DNA of 64,000 nucleotides from Hypericum androsaemum. Its lineage: Eukaryota; Streptophyta; Magnoliopsida; Malpighiales; Hypericaceae. The stretch lies in the NCBI GenBank assembly GCA_963995505.1, contig OZ023181.1, positions 17,108,221-17,172,220 on the forward strand, read 5' to 3'. Below are positions 36,857 to 52,075 of the stretch, piece by piece. Each line of letters begins with the position of its first letter. Position 1 is the first letter of the stretch. The notes under the pieces are model-generated. The model was not told the DNA's origin and made no database searches. It saw only the letters and a list, made by a program, of their open reading frames with translations. Made by a program: the position numbers and the translations under genes.

Positions 36857-37476
36857 GGTATGCCATCAATCATAGTCGAGCATGTCATTTTAACATAACC
36901 GAATATGTCATTTTACTTTATAATTAAATTTATTATAAGTTTTAATAAATATTAACCAGACATGTCACTAGACATAACCGAGCATACTATTAGTCGTAAC
37001 TTAGCATGCCATTTTAACATAATTGAGTATCCCATTTAATTTATTTATTTATTTATTATGGTACCGGGAATGCCATTTATTCATAACCAGGCTTGCCATT
37101 TGGTCATAACCAAGCATGTCATTTGACGTAACCGAGCATGCCAATTGGTCGTAACCGAGCATGCCATTTGACGTAACCGGGAGTGCCATTTTATCGTAAC
37201 CGAGCATGCCGTTTGGTCGTAACCGGGCATGCCATATTATCAAAACTGGGCATGCCATTTTGTCGTAATGGGGCATGTGACTTAATCAGACATGCTATTT
37301 TATCATAACTCGGCATGCCATTTTAACGTAATCGGACATGTCATTTTATGGTACCCGGCATGCCAATTTATCATAATCGGGCGTGTCATTTTATAGTTCC
37401 CGACATGCCAATTTATCGTAATCGGACGTGCCAATTTATCGTAACCGAATTTGCCATTTAATCGTAACCCGGCATA
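36857..37476. repeat. 23-bp minisatellite array
   Basis: More than twenty degenerate head-to-tail units such as GCCATTTGGTCGTAACCGAGCAT (22-23 bp), with worn copies upstream to about 36720. The unit contains CATGCC and GTAACCG blocks. Read on the other strand it closely matches the AAATGGTTCGCCCAGTTATGAT-type units at 51.7-52.0 kb, so they are one family in opposite orientation. Confidence 0.88.
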
Positions 37477-37895
37477 AGCTAAGACATACTTTTTTCTTCC
37501 GCCTCACCACTATACCTGTACTCCCTAAGAAGCATTTCATCAAACACCTTAAACACATACACGACCTCATAACCCAGCATTTCAATCAAAGTGTAAACAG
37601 AATCCACAAACCTAAGCTACAAGGACAAAAGATTAATTGATTCAAATTTTTTAGACCAGGAGTTATTTTTTATTGAGCATTCAATAACTGGTTGCATGGC
37701 ATGTACTAGATGAAGAAATTAATTCACTCTTCTTCTTCCAGGCGACCAAGCCAAGGATGGTAGTCGTTTCCTTGTTCTTGTTCTTCAATACACTGGGTTT
37801 CCTTGTTCTTCAATTCTGGGCAAGTCAGCAGCCAGAACAATCGAGAAAATTAATTAAACCATCAATTGATGAGGAACCTTAAATCTGGAAATCAA

Positions 37896-38381
37896 TTAAT
37901 CGAGCAAGAAAGGAGCTGGGCATGAAGTGGCCCACCCCCCGCCCATCCTGCAGGACGGCCACGTCGTCGATGAGAGAGAGTGGGAGGTCGTCGCCGTCGT
38001 CGTCTTCGAGGTCATCACCGGCGGAGGAGCTGGCTCAGGAACGGGAAGAAACGACTGGCGAGCAGTCCGAGAACAGGCTCGCTCTTGTGCACTGCACGGG
38101 AGACCGGCCGGAGAAGATGCTGGTTTCGAAACGGGATGAACGTCGGGTTCGATCTGTCGCTCTTCGTCGGATCTGCTGGTCGTCGTCGGAGTCGTCGGTG
38201 TCGTCATCGGAGTCGTCGGTGTCGTCATCGGAGTCTTCGGTTTCGTCGTCGGCAACATCGTACTGGTGTAGAGAGGACGAAGAGAGGAGATGAAAAGGGG
38301 GAGAGAGAAGAGGAGAGGGACGAGAGAGAGAGAGAAAATGAAAGAGGGGTCGAGGAAGGAGAGCGCGACGTAAAAAGACAA
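37896..38381 (-). CDS. Hypothetical low-complexity protein, doubtful
   Basis: A 161-codon open frame with a hydrophobic N-terminal stretch (residues 1-35). A Thr/Pro-rich repeat (TTPTTPM units) is encoded by a 24-bp tandem repeat at about 38180-38240. A Pro/Ser-rich remainder follows. The opposite strand is also open over most of the region with Ser/Glu repeats, so openness alone means little. A different minus-strand frame near 37925-38030 has an acidic DDGDD-type composition. I do not recognise it, and it may be non-coding. Confidence 0.2.
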   Translation of the reverse strand: MSFYVALSFLDPSFIFSLSLVPLLFSLPLFISSLRPLYTSTMLPTTKPKTPMTTPTTPMTTPTTPTTTSRSDEERQIEPDVHPVSKPASSPAGLPCSAQERACSRTARQSFLPVPEPAPPPVMTSKTTTATTSHSLSSTTWPSCRMGGGWATSCPAPFLLD

Positions 38382-39462
38382 AAATATTCCTAGCTAATTA
38401 CTACCGTCAGATCTCTGACTTGCGCCTAGTGATCAAAATTAAGCGTCAAGATTTCATCCCGTTTGATACAGGTAAAGCCCCTCTCTCATCGTACCTAATC
38501 CAGTTCCATGTTCCTCTTCCCAGGAAAATAATCAGCTGAAAATTAAAGGGTGTTGATATACACCCAAAACTAATCACTTTTGAAAAAAATGATTTAATTG
38601 TATCTACAGGGTTCAAAAATCAAAATCCTAGATCTCCATTTAACGTCAAGGCAAGTAAACCGAGGAATACTTATACCCTTCAAATCATCCATGTAAGCGT
38701 CGATGCAAGAACCGTGTGGTAATTGGAAACAATATGTCAGATGAAGAAAATTCCAGGTTGTATTGGAGCTACTCAACATGTCAATGTCTTAGCTTGCTGT
38801 ACAATAGTGCAAAATATCCTATTCCGATATCTGACGTCAAGATAAGTTTTTCTATCGGATTACTCTTTTCTTACTGCGGTAAAGTTTTCACAAGCTCGAC
38901 AGTTGCAATCCCGAAAGTAAGATTTTGCACAAAATAAATAATAAATAAAATACACTCAACTTATAAAGTGAAGAACATCAACACCAAAAAAAAAAAAAGA
39001 GAGGCAAAGTCAATTTGAAAGCTGAATATGGAGCTCCCATTGCCATTTGATTAGGTGATTGGTGGTATTTCAGACTTGGTAACAAATAACCAGATGGTAG
39101 CTCTCATAAAAACATGACTGCCAGATGGGCCCTTGCATTATCTTTAAAGGAATAATCCCAAAAGACTGGGACTCCATTATGGATCAACTTAAATTGAAGG
39201 AAATTGAAATACCTTTTTTTTTGTGAAATGAAGGAAATTGAAATACATTGGACAAGTAAATATCAGCTTCTTTTGTGCTCCTCCTCCTGTCCGACTCCAA
39301 CCAGCAACAGATATATTTACAGCAACAATCTCCCCAAATACACTGAGTTCTTGAGATTTGGATAAATTAATGGACGACTAATGGACTTGGCAAATTGAAC
39401 CTTGAATCCCTTCCTGTCACCTTGGCCTTATTCCATTTGGCTCGACCCGGACACCGATCCCT

Positions 39463-41902
<2,440 letters not shown>

Positions 41903-41962
41903 GGCTATGGGGAGATATTGAGAGGTGTGTTTGTGAAGGAGAAGTGGGGGGATTTGTTTGGG

Positions 41963-41970
41963 ATTTATAG
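41963..41970 (-). promoter_or_regulatory. TATA box of cysteine protease gene
   Basis: CTATAAAT on the minus strand about 60 bp upstream of the start codon, a good match to plant TATA boxes at a fitting distance for a short leader. Confidence 0.6.
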
Positions 41971-42364
41971 AGGCGGAGGAGGGGAGGGGAGAAGTTTGGT
42001 ATACGTGTATTTGTTCATTTATCTGGATAAATACAAAGGGATTTAAAATCGCTGGTGCAACTTGTGGTGGATGATTGATGGTAGAGAAGAAATACTTTTG
42101 TTTATGATTGATGTTGTATCAGCGAAGTTAATGTCCGTATTTGAATAGGGATGGAAAAAAGGGCGTGGTGTGGGACCATAGGAGTAAATGCAAATTATTT
42201 GGTTTCGTGTGTGATTACGTTCTTCGATTCATACCATTTATATCTATCAGACGAACTAATCTATATTTGAATGGCAAACTATCTTATGCTTCCTGGTATT
42301 TAACTATATTTCCTATTTGGTTCTTTCTATTTCTAATAATCTACTTATGTCCCCACGTTTGTAA

Positions 42365-43055
42365 ATATTAGACTATCAGGTCTCTGGCTGACATCATCGT
42401 TTTATTTATTTTTAAAATGATAATTATGCCAAAGTCTAGCCTCGATTTTAAGATCTTAATCAAGTACACCATCCTCAGGGAACAACAGGAAGACCCTCGA
42501 CAGTCATAGAGATGACCTCCTTGCGTGGAGGAGGATGAGACCGCGGGAAAAGCTCCGAAAACCCCTCCCAACTGCCATATAAGATGACCCCCTCAATCCG
42601 ACGGCGAGCTCGCTTCTGGAACCCTTCAATCGAGAATGTTACCTACAGGTTGTGCTCGCCGACTCAGAGTTGGGGTTCAAGATCTCCGGCTTCGCCGATT
42701 CCAGTGAGGTGGGGTTCGAGATATCCATTTGTTGTGTAAACAGACGAAGAGCAGAGAAAGGTGAGTTGGTTTGGACGATCGAAATTTTCCTAGTCACTGG
42801 AGAAGACGATCAAAAATGTTATTGTCATCAGAGAAGACGACTAGAGGTAAATGGAAGTAATTTCCTTGACCTTTTAAGGGTATAGAAGTAATTTCTATGA
42901 TTAAAAAATAATAACCTGACTGATAACGTAAGCGGTGTGTCCGGAAGGGACCTAAGAATTGCATTTTCGCAAATTTGGAGGACGAAAATATGTTATTAAA
43001 AAGGGTAAAAACCAAATTAGAGATATTGTTAAACGCCTAGGATCGGAATGTACTT
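42365..43055. mobile_element. Degraded Mutator-like element
   Basis: The right end reads GTACTTTTCC at 43055, matching the termini of the elements at 54.5 and 59.6 kb. A worn inverse of its inner part appears on the left near 42380-42430 (GGTCTCTGGCTGACATCATC, then an AAAATGATAATTATG block). The interior has GC-richer leader-like sequence around 42580-42790. The left terminus is missing or too diverged to place. Confidence 0.45.
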
Positions 43056-43410
43056 TTCCTATTTAAATTGTACTCCGGTAGTCGTAGGTGATTACGTTCG
43101 AATATCTACATCCCACAATTTTAGGATAATTGAGTCATTTCACTCAATCAGTTATGTCCAGATCTCCCAACACATCCTCCTAAATAAATAAATATCAGAA
43201 GTTCACCGGGATTGTTCTAATCTCAACGAATTTGACTTTGATAATCTGTCTAATCAAACGAGTTAATCCGCTATTTATCATGTTAAAATTGCATATTGAA
43301 CCCAAAAAAATTGTAATTATTTTTTGGTGGAATCAATACAATTTACTTATGAACAAAAAATATTGAACCAAAAAATTTATCATTTAATTATATTTTAAAA
43401 TATATACGAG

Positions 43411-43612
43411 TCTGTTTTATCATGACCTTAGAGCACTTTTGATTTAGATATATTTTTAAAGTTATCTTAGAGTATGTACTCAGATATTACATAATATTGT
43501 AGTATGTTTTGATATGCATTATTCAGATACTTAAGATACGAATACTCTTGATAATTTTGATGTATCCATACTTTGTAGGCAATTCTTGCAGAGTATAATA
43601 CTTTGTACTTTA
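43411..43612 (+). repeat. Dispersed repeat tail, copy 2
   Basis: CATGACCTTAGAGCACTTTT through GAGTATAATACTTTGTAC matches 15691-15890 with scattered differences. It is the same retroposed-looking family. Confidence 0.5.
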
Positions 43613-44927
43613 AATTTGGTATTTTTTTTAACGGATTCCTCGTCACTTGGGACGCAAAATTGCAACAGGAACATGGGTTCTTCGGGAATGACAGTTAGTT
43701 GGAGGCAATTAAATTCTTTTTTTTAAGGGTGAGGCAATTAAAATCATTGAAAATATTAAACTTAGCCAGGAATAGGAGAGGAAAAAAGAGGAGGCGAGGG
43801 CGGCAACAAATTAAAACAGAACAGATTGGACAATGTGAGGGGTTTGTTTCCTTTATAATATTCCTTGCTTGGAGCAGTTGTTAGTTAGGGGAATCTCTCT
43901 CTTCCACCGGCGAGTCAATGTGTCGGAAAATGTGCCACCTACCGGTAGCTCTCGAAGTGAAATAGTAAAATAAGTGATCTCTCCCCTCCGTCGCCGTTGG
44001 AATGGGCTGGCAAATGGCGAGAGATTTCGGGAACATGCTATTGCCATACCATACACCCCACCCATGTCACTCGGACAATTTCTGTACCATGTTATTAATG
44101 CCCCAAGTTGGTTGGCTCTTCTGTTGTAACTTAATTTTTTGGTAGCAAATGATACGCAAAGTTTCGATATCTAAATTTAAGTAATCAAATAATAAAATGA
44201 TAATATTGTTGGATGTAAGTTTATTTGAATTATTCAAATATATAATAAACATTATGCTAAAAAATAGTCAAAAGACATCGACAAAGTGTATTTCTTATGT
44301 AATGAGGTTATTCTCTTTATAGATGTACCAAAAAGAACGTTTTCATGGCGACGTCAACCCAATAAAAGTGCTCAAATCTCCGATATCAAGAAAGCGTAAA
44401 ATCTAAAAGTTTTTGCTGTGTGATAATTTTCACATCCTTATGAAAATTTTTGTTTTTGGGAAATGTTTATTTATAAAGTATCCGATATCGACTGCCAAGG
44501 AGGAGATATTTTTGATGCGGGACCGCAGATTTAATGTTGTTAATTTCAGGGTTCAGAATTATTTTCGTGGTGCTTGATTAATATCGCGAATAATGCATCG
44601 GGAAGTTGCAGTCTCGAGAGGGTAAAGTCGCTTCAAGTTCTAGGCAAATCGACAGATTTGGTTTGTATATGTAACTTGTTTCAACTGGAAAAGTAATCAC
44701 TCGCGATATTTCTCGCCCGTCATAAATGGCATAGAGCTAACGTATTATCAGTCGTGAATCTGAATAAAGGAATGATTTATTCAGATTTTCGAATAAGGTG
44801 CAATATAAGATGATATTGTCTTGTAAGTCGTTCGCTAACTCAATAATATGCGTAAAATGTTTACTCGGTCGGTCCTATTCATTAGCCGCGTTATCACTGC
44901 GACATATTTGTATATTATAGAGCGGTT

Positions 44928-45226
44928 AGATTTGGTCTTGGACATTTAAAACGCGCCAGGACTGTACTGGATGATATAATGGTTCGACTAGTTATGATAT
45001 AATAGTTTGTCTAATTATGATAGAATTGTTACTCAGTTATGATAAAATAGTTTCATATGAATCATCCCGGATAAATCGGGTCCATCATGGGATAAAAGAG
45101 GTCGAATAAAATGGTTCGCTCAGTATATATCTAATAGTCTGTCCCGTGTATATTCAATAGTTTGCTTAGTGTATATCTAATAGTCATCGTCCATTCCAAG
45201 ACCAAATCTGGTACTCCATAGAGCTT
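44928..45226. mobile_element. MITE-like repeat with internal 23-bp minisatellite (copy 2)
   Basis: The left end AGATTTGGTCTTGGA is matched inversely by TCCAAGACCAAATCTGG at the right. The interior carries repeated AGTTATGATAGAATTGTT-like units and a CCCGGATAAATCGGG block, also present in copy 1 as CCCGGATAAGTCGGG. Confidence 0.6.
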
Positions 45227-46637
45227 ACTGATTCGAATATGTCGTTTTTAAGTTCGAAAAGAAATCCCTTCCTAGCACGCCAACTAAACTAGAATAATCT
45301 TCCCATTGTGTAATAGCTACCAGCGTGGTCCATTGTCGTGTGCACCGACTAAAATTATAAGTATTTTTGAGCAATCTTTTCATTTTCAATTGTAAATTTT
45401 AAATTCAAAATATCCTATAGTTAATTAAGTAAATTTAAGTTTTTAAGCATTTGGGCTAACGGTAATTGAACACAATTAAGGTTCGCATAAATTCTCATAA
45501 AAAATAATGCATTAATTCTCAAATAACCCAACTCTTAGAAAGATTTAATAAATCTAAATCTTTTACCACTTGGAGTAGTGAAGTTTTCTAAATTCTCACA
45601 AAAATTAATCCTCAAATAATCCGGTTCTTAGAAAGATTCGATCTACTGCTAAATGTTTCAGAAAATTCTGGTCCTTTGTCAGAATTAAGAACCTGGTGCC
45701 GGCGAGGCCAATGCATTTGGCCGTAAAAAGAGTTGGTGTTCAGAGACGAAGCAAGTCCACCCACAATTTCCCCCCTTATCCATTGGCAGAGAGAGGTCAC
45801 TCTTTACAGATAACCAACAAAACAATCGTAGAATTTATTCAGCTTCACATAAGGCAGATTAACCTAACGGTCAATATGGTGGGGCGACCAACCAACCAAC
45901 CAATCCCAGCTTCAGCAACCAAGTCAAACGTATGCATCTCTCGAGATTCTACCCGAAACGGAATCTAGACCAAGTATCCGGATTCACAAGTAAAATTGAA
46001 TTCGAATTCAGAGACAACTGCACCCATCAAAAAACGCACAGAAGAATTAAAAAAACTTGTGCACTAAATTTAGTCCCGTAGAAGCACGAGAGTAAGTTTT
46101 CTCATTTGACTACGTTTTTTTATAATGTGAAAACCATTCAAATAAATGTAACCATGTCATGCAAATTAGGGCAGCATCAAGCACCTTCAAGAACACAGTT
46201 TCCGCATCAAATTAAGATTTTATTACACTGGCTGCCATCTCTACAAAAATCAAGCTGACCACAGAATGTATGATCCTATTTAGAAAACACTATATGTATA
46301 GAAGAACTCGATGCACATCGCATACAACATCTCCTTGTTTTCAGGCAGTGGTGCAAGCCGAGATCGGATACCGTTACCACGACGAAAATCTAGGGACCAC
46401 CCCGACATTTAAGGAAAGAAAAGGCAATCCAATTAATGAAAACTTCGTATGTAAGGGAAACCTGGATCGTGCACTGCTGGTTCTTTAGGCTGTAACAGGT
46501 GCCACCCCAAATCTGACAATGACCTGATGAGAACATTGGCTTGTTACGCAGTTGACAATTTTCTTCGACTATGAAGGCCAGCAGTCCCAGGTTTGTAAAC
46601 CAAGAATTTCTAGACAACGCCTGAGCCAATGTTTTAG

Positions 46638-49600
46638 CTAAGGATGCTTAGCAGAAACCTGTGGGTCGACAACTTTTGATTCATGCTTTCTCTTACTTCT
46701 ATGTTTTGATCTTGGCGATCGAGTCTTCGTAGAATGCTTCACATCCTCAGCATTAACTGCGACCTTTTCTGTGGAGGGAAGTTCAGGAGGAGCATCTGGC
46801 CACGGTGTTCGCTTTGAGGCAACTGTAATTTCCAAAGGTGGATCAATTACCCATCTGCAACCAAGAAGATGAGGTCAAATATGGTACAATACAAAACCAA
46901 TCGCCATCCACCCAAAAATAAAGAGACGCAGAAGCCATTCGCAGGATATTGAGGTTTATATCGTCAAAGCAAAGTACAACTTTCGCTACAAGCATATTCT
47001 GCATGAAGGGAGCAGATTAGCTCAAGTGCAATGCCCCCATGGCTATAATACTCATAATGCAGCACCTTCAAAGATTCCAGAGCCTAATGTAAATAATAAA
47101 AGATTCTTCAGACAAAATTGTACATATCGACAACTTGTGTAAAGTTTCAACCACAGCAAAAATTGTTGCCGAGGAGTTGACTATAGAGTCTCGGTCTGGA
47201 ACATCCAATGTATTATCAGAATTCTGGAACATCCAATGTATTATCAGAATTCTGGAACATCCATCCGAGTTAGAACATTAATTGCCAACTGGAAGAAAAT
47301 CTTTCCAAAATGGTACCAATCCTGAAGAAATATAGTTTCAACTCTAACTTAAAGAATCTCTAACTGATGCCTTTTTAGGTGATTACTCCTCTTTAACAAC
47401 ATCTCCTAGTAGCTTCTTGATAGTTTCCAGAAAAGTTTATTTCAAAGCCTTAGCCAAAGTAGAATGCAAACTGCCTCATGCTAAAAGATAAGAATCTTGA
47501 TAACAGGTTGCTTCACTAAAATCAGACTGGTAAAATTTGGAGAGTTGCGTGCAACATTTAAGGTCGCCTCAACTGAAGCCTGAAATATTGTCAAGAACAG
47601 CAACAGTAGCATCCAGCTGTGGTAGTTCATCTAACTTCTACCAGTTCAAAAACTGAGCAAATTATTAGCATGCATTAAGAAGAACATTTACCACTTTAAA
47701 TCCCACGCTTCAAAGAACCTGGACATGGGTGTTCAACAAGGTTAATTGAATTTTTAGAGATGCATCTCGTCCAGAAACTAGTAAACTACGATAGAAGTAA
47801 ATCTACCAACGTCTTTCCACCAGCAACATTAAAGAAAAACGTTAAGAAGGTCCTATAGCTGGTTTGCCCGAGCGATATTACTCAAGGAAGTTCAGCATTA
47901 ATCATCATGCTTAGCATATTCCGAAAAAATCAAAGAGACTGCCCATATCCTATGAGCCAATTAACACTTTCAAATTTCGAACTCATGGAAAGTATTTATA
48001 AGATGTGAACAAGGAAAGTCATCCAGCTTCTAACTTTCTAATACATTTCTAATCTAATTGGAGGTACAAACCTACGACAAGTCAATTATAAACATCTAAG
48101 GTAAATAAATCTTTGTTAGGGGGGCCAATTTATTAATTAAGCATCCATCTGAAAGATGCCACTTATACTTTTGTTACCTAATCCAGGTATAAATGATTTG
48201 TTTATCCAAGAACTTTTAAAGCAAGCTTAACCAAGGGCCTGACAATTCCAGGATGGAAACTAATGGCATGTCATTTATCTCCTCAAATCCAATAGTCATT
48301 GCTTTAGTTCCAGAAGGAACCCTCAATCTTTGCACTCTCGGACACCACCAAACATTTTGCAAGCTACGAGTAGTTTGTGTCAATAACAGTTCTTAAAATG
48401 CCCAGGTTTATGATTAATTTCCTAAATTAAGCAAGGCAAATTTTGTGGTGAGATAAAACGCGATACTGGTATGCAAGGAAATGCAAGACTCGGTATCTTT
48501 AGGTTTTAACCCCATATCTCCATCCGAGAGAGATCTTTGTAAGAGCCAGGTCAAACAATCGATAATTAGCTACAGCATTGGGGTTAGTTACAGAGTAGTT
48601 CTGTATAAGACTTTGTTAACGAAATTGCTATCCCTCTATCTTGCGCAGGCAAAGGTAAAGTAGAGTAGATAGAGCTTCCTGTAAGTACATGGCCATAAGC
48701 TTCAAAAGGGAACACACATAACAGCCAAGAAAGAAAGATCAAGATAGGCATCGACCGCAACTCGACAATAAAAACGAAAAAAGGCCATGAATTGTGAAAT
48801 TTCAGCAATGATTTATCCAATTCAATCAGAACCATGTATAGACATCAAAGAAATGACAAGGAAAATAAGTGGAGAAATGGAACTCACCCGGGAGGGAACT
48901 TGCTATCAGCACGGGCTTCAACACGGAGCCACCACAGCAAAACCTGCCTCCCGCAGCTCCCGAGCGGCTCGACCATGGAGGGGTCCTTCAAGAGAGACAA
49001 CGGGCTCTCCGCATCCCCATCAACCTCATCCAAATCCTTAACCCAGTCAGGCCTACCTCCCTCTCCCTTCCAAAGCAACCTGGAGTTCAACACAAACCCC
49101 GCCCACTCAAGCTTCCTGGGCAGCACGGATGCCCTGTCATCAATGTAAACCGCTCTCGTCCCCTCGTACGGCAGCGTGTTGAACGTATGCCAGCCAACAA
49201 GCTGGTTAGAAGCATTGCAAGCCGGACCTTGCACAGGCAATGCCGACGTTTTCTCCTCATCCTCGTCCTCCGACGGAGACTCGTCGCCCCCGGAATGCGC
49301 CAGGATCCCGACGGAAACGGCACCGAACCACTTCACATTCTGGATCTCATCAAAAAGCTCCATGCTATGCATGTTACTCTCATCCGCAAACATCACTATC
49401 CCATCCACCCTCTGCTCCCTCACCTCTCTGTTCCAAATTTCAATCCTCTTTGACCACATTTGACTTCAAATTAAATCAACGGAAAAAAAAACAGTTGTTA
49501 GTTAGAAATTACCTCAAAGCGTGGAGGCGCATTTTAGCTTCGAGGCGGTGGCGGGCGTCCCAGGAGTTGGGCATCCTGTGGGGGAACCCGAGGTGGAGAA

Positions 49601-50222
49601 CCCTAACCCTAACCCTAACGCGGGACTTGGCGAGGAGGGAGGCGGTCTCGTTGGTGGGCCCGCCGGCCTCGACGACGATCCAGACGACGTCGTAGGGGAG
49701 GAGCATGAGGGAGTGGACAAGCCCCGTGAGGTGCATCGCCTGGAAGGTCCTGACGTAGGTAGGCGTCACGACGACCAGCGTCTTGGGGTCCTTGACCCCG
49801 AACTGGGCCCGCTGCTCCCGCTGGACCCGCTCGATGATCCGGTGGGCCCGCATGACCTCGACCGGGTCCGGGTGAGGCCAGGGCCGGATCCGGATCCCGT
49901 GCCGCCCAGCCACCACCTTGCTCCGGTTCGCCGGGAGCGGGACGGTTACGATGCCGGTGGACAGCTGGCGAAACGGCGCCGCGTAGAGAGAGGAGGTGGT
50001 GGAAGTGGAAGTGTAGGAGGAGGAGGAGAAGAGGAGGAAGAAGAGGATGCGGGAGAAGCGGAAGCCGAGGACGAGGCTGACGAGGCAGCAGAGCCCGTGT
50101 CCGACGAGCCAGAACACGGACTTGGCAGTTGAAGAAGTAGTAGTAGAAGACGGCGTCGTTTCGTCCAGCTGTCTTCCGCTTCTCTTCCCCATGTAGCTCT
50201 GGTGTATCGCCGACAGCTTCAT
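46638..50222 (-). CDS. IRX14: IRX14-type GT43 xylan synthesis protein, 3 exons
   Basis: Predicted 488-residue type II Golgi membrane protein of glycosyltransferase family 43, acting in xylan backbone synthesis in secondary walls. Exons 49513-50222, 48888-49427 and 46638-46854 join in frame; intron 2 is 2 kb. The N-terminus MKLSAIHQSY and the membrane segment VFWLVGHGLCCLVSLVLGFR match the IRX14 pattern. The GT43 domain starts near LVVVTPTY. The metal-site region reads MFADESNMHSMELFDEIQ, so the usual third acidic position is Glu-Ser here. WHTFNTLPYEG, and WVIDPPLE at the start of exon 3, follow. The C-terminus is Lys/Arg/Ser-rich. Acceptor choice for exon 2 (AACAG before 49427) was made because it restores family spacing. 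An unusual VRVRVRV insertion lies at about residues 202-208. It could be the IRX14-like paralogue. Confidence 0.93.
47195..47263. repeat. 28-bp tandem repeat in IRX14-type intron 2
   Basis: The unit starting TCTGGAACATCCAATGTATT is present twice exactly (47195-47222 and 47223-47250), followed by a 13-bp partial third copy. Confidence 0.85.
49601..49619. repeat. Telomere-like hexamer run inside IRX14-type exon 1
   Basis: CCCTAA repeated three times plus one C on the plus strand, that is GTTAGG repeats on the coding strand. They encode alternating Val-Arg. It is TTAGGG-type, not the TTTAGGG heptamer of most plants. Confidence 0.9.
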
Positions 50223-51717
50223 CTCTCTCTCCCCTCTCTCCTCTCTCTAGAGGATGGAAGGAAGGGAGAAGGTGTAGTACTTGTCGAGTTCGTTTCAAGT
50301 AGTGGTTGCTTATGGGGGGTCGGCGGTACTGTAATAATTAGAGGAGTTGGGGGTTTGCTTGGAGTGGAAGCTTGGGATGGATCTTTTCTGGTTGCGATGT
50401 TGGGAGGTGTGACATGTCATTGGTATCTTAAAAAATACGGATTTTTGTACATATTAATTGCAATTACCTGGTTGCCATTTTTAGTTTACTTGATGGTAAA
50501 CCAAAATCCGAGAACTTCCTTCGTTATTCCCGGGTGCATGTAATATTTATTTTACCCAAGTTTGGTCAATCTTTCTCTGGCCTCTGACACTTTACAATAT
50601 ACCATTCGGCATGGCAAATAATTTAAGGCAATTAAGGTGCGACTGCCATTTCCAGTCATCGAGATTACCACTGTAAGCGTGGTATTACAAATTTATTATC
50701 TTAGAATCTTGAGTTAGATATGAAGATTCTGATATGTAATCATGGTGGGGTAATTATATGATTCGTTATTGTTCGCACGGCTCTAATTTTAAGATCTATA
50801 CAAATTTTAGTTTTACTTAAACATGCGTGTTGATATTACCATGAAAAATAATATTGATCTCATTAAAATTATAGATAACTTACAAATTAATATTATTGAT
50901 AAATTGACCATACTAATAAAGATTCTTAGCTCCACCATCGGTGGAATAGGTGTTTTAAGGTACCAACCAATGTCGGTAGAGTGCACAACAAGGGAGAAAG
51001 GGGTTTGGTGGGCAGGTTGGAATTGCACCAACAGGCCATCTATCACCGAAACGTGCTCAATCTCTTGCTTGCATCGCAATCTACTTGGCTTTTTTCTTCT
51101 CTACGATGATGGCGCACGTATCTCTGATAATAATACGGTGTAAATATTTGGTTAAACGTTATTCGTGCATATTTATCTCGCACTCTGGTGAATTAGTATA
51201 GATTTTGGGCTTTTGGTCTGTTAGAGATATACGTAGACTTCGCGTTTCACTCGACTATGTTTCGTGTCTATCTAGCATCACAGGCATTGTACCATGGTGT
51301 AATTCTCTTTAGGGTTTTTTTTATAGCAATATTACTTATTTGTTGGGAGAATTTTATAACTTTTAAAAGATTTTATTCGACTTGAACCTGAATTAGTCGG
51401 CATAAATATATTTGAATACCTGATGATATTAAAAAATCGTATCTCTATAAATAAAATCGTGTATCTATATAAATAAAATATGACTCGAGAGCGATTCACA
51501 TCTTTTCTGTTTCTTCACCCATCAAGAATCGGAGGCCCAAGCTATATATCAGACTCGCCATCATACCAACGGGCCGGCAATAAAATGCATGGAAAGAGTC
51601 AAACATGGATCAAGGCAAGTCTACAAAGCCGAGCCCAAGGTGAGGCCCAATCATCCTCCCCACAGATCGTAGCTTTCTGGTTTGGGCTGAAGGGAAGAAG
51701 AAACTAGGGATGGCAAA

Positions 51718-52075
51718 CTAGGGACGTGTATTTTCGTCCAGGACCGTCATGGAACACGCGATGGTTCGTTTAGTTATGATATAACGGTTCGCTCAGTTAT
51801 GAGAAAATGGTTCGCCCAGTTATGACGAAATGGTTCGCTCGAAGCGGTCCCGATTTTTTCGGAACACGCTATGGTTCACCCATTTATGATGAAATGGTTC
51901 GCCAAATGGGCCGAATGGACAGTCCTCAGACGCGCGATGGTTCACCCAGTTATGATAAAATGGTTCGCCCAGTTATGATGAAATTGTTCGCCCCGTTATG
52001 ATGAAATTGTTCGCCGAATGGGCCTTCCAGGATGGTTCTGGAAACGGAGTTACAGGACCAAATTTGATCCTGTAT
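51718..52075. mobile_element. MITE-like repeat with internal 23-bp minisatellite (copy 3)
   Basis: Many units of the type TGGTTCGCCCAGTTATGATG are arranged in two blocks separated by a CGGTCCCGATTTTTTCGG segment. The right flank ACAGGACCAAATTTGATCC resembles the ends of the other two copies. Open frames across it simply repeat with the unit. Confidence 0.6.

Larger units (their letters stand above)
33891..39462. other. Intergenic, repeat-rich, no firm gene
   Basis: Between the DUF247 and protease genes lie a LINE stub (34166-34277), a 1.1-kb non-LTR insertion (35289-36382), the main 23-bp minisatellite array (36857-37476) and a low-complexity open frame (37896-38381). The rest, including 34300-35270 and 38400-39460, shows no recognisable coding or structured sequence. 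Confidence 0.55.
41991..46637. other. Intergenic region between protease and IRX14-type genes
   Basis: No firm gene. It contains a degraded MULE-like element (42365-43055), a dispersed repeat tail (43411-43612) and a minisatellite MITE (44928-45226). The interval 43620-44900 and the interval 45230-46630, which includes the IRX14-type 3' region, show nothing recognisable. Confidence 0.5.

Noticed and set aside
37049..37276. Open frame with repeated MACPV/MLGYD segments
   Set aside because: It follows exactly from the 23-bp minisatellite units. The same holds for the repeat frame at 51807-52001.
49509..50298. Long plus- and minus-strand alternative frames over IRX14-type exon 1
   Set aside because: They are shadows caused by the high GC content of the true exon; only the GT43 frame shows family motifs.
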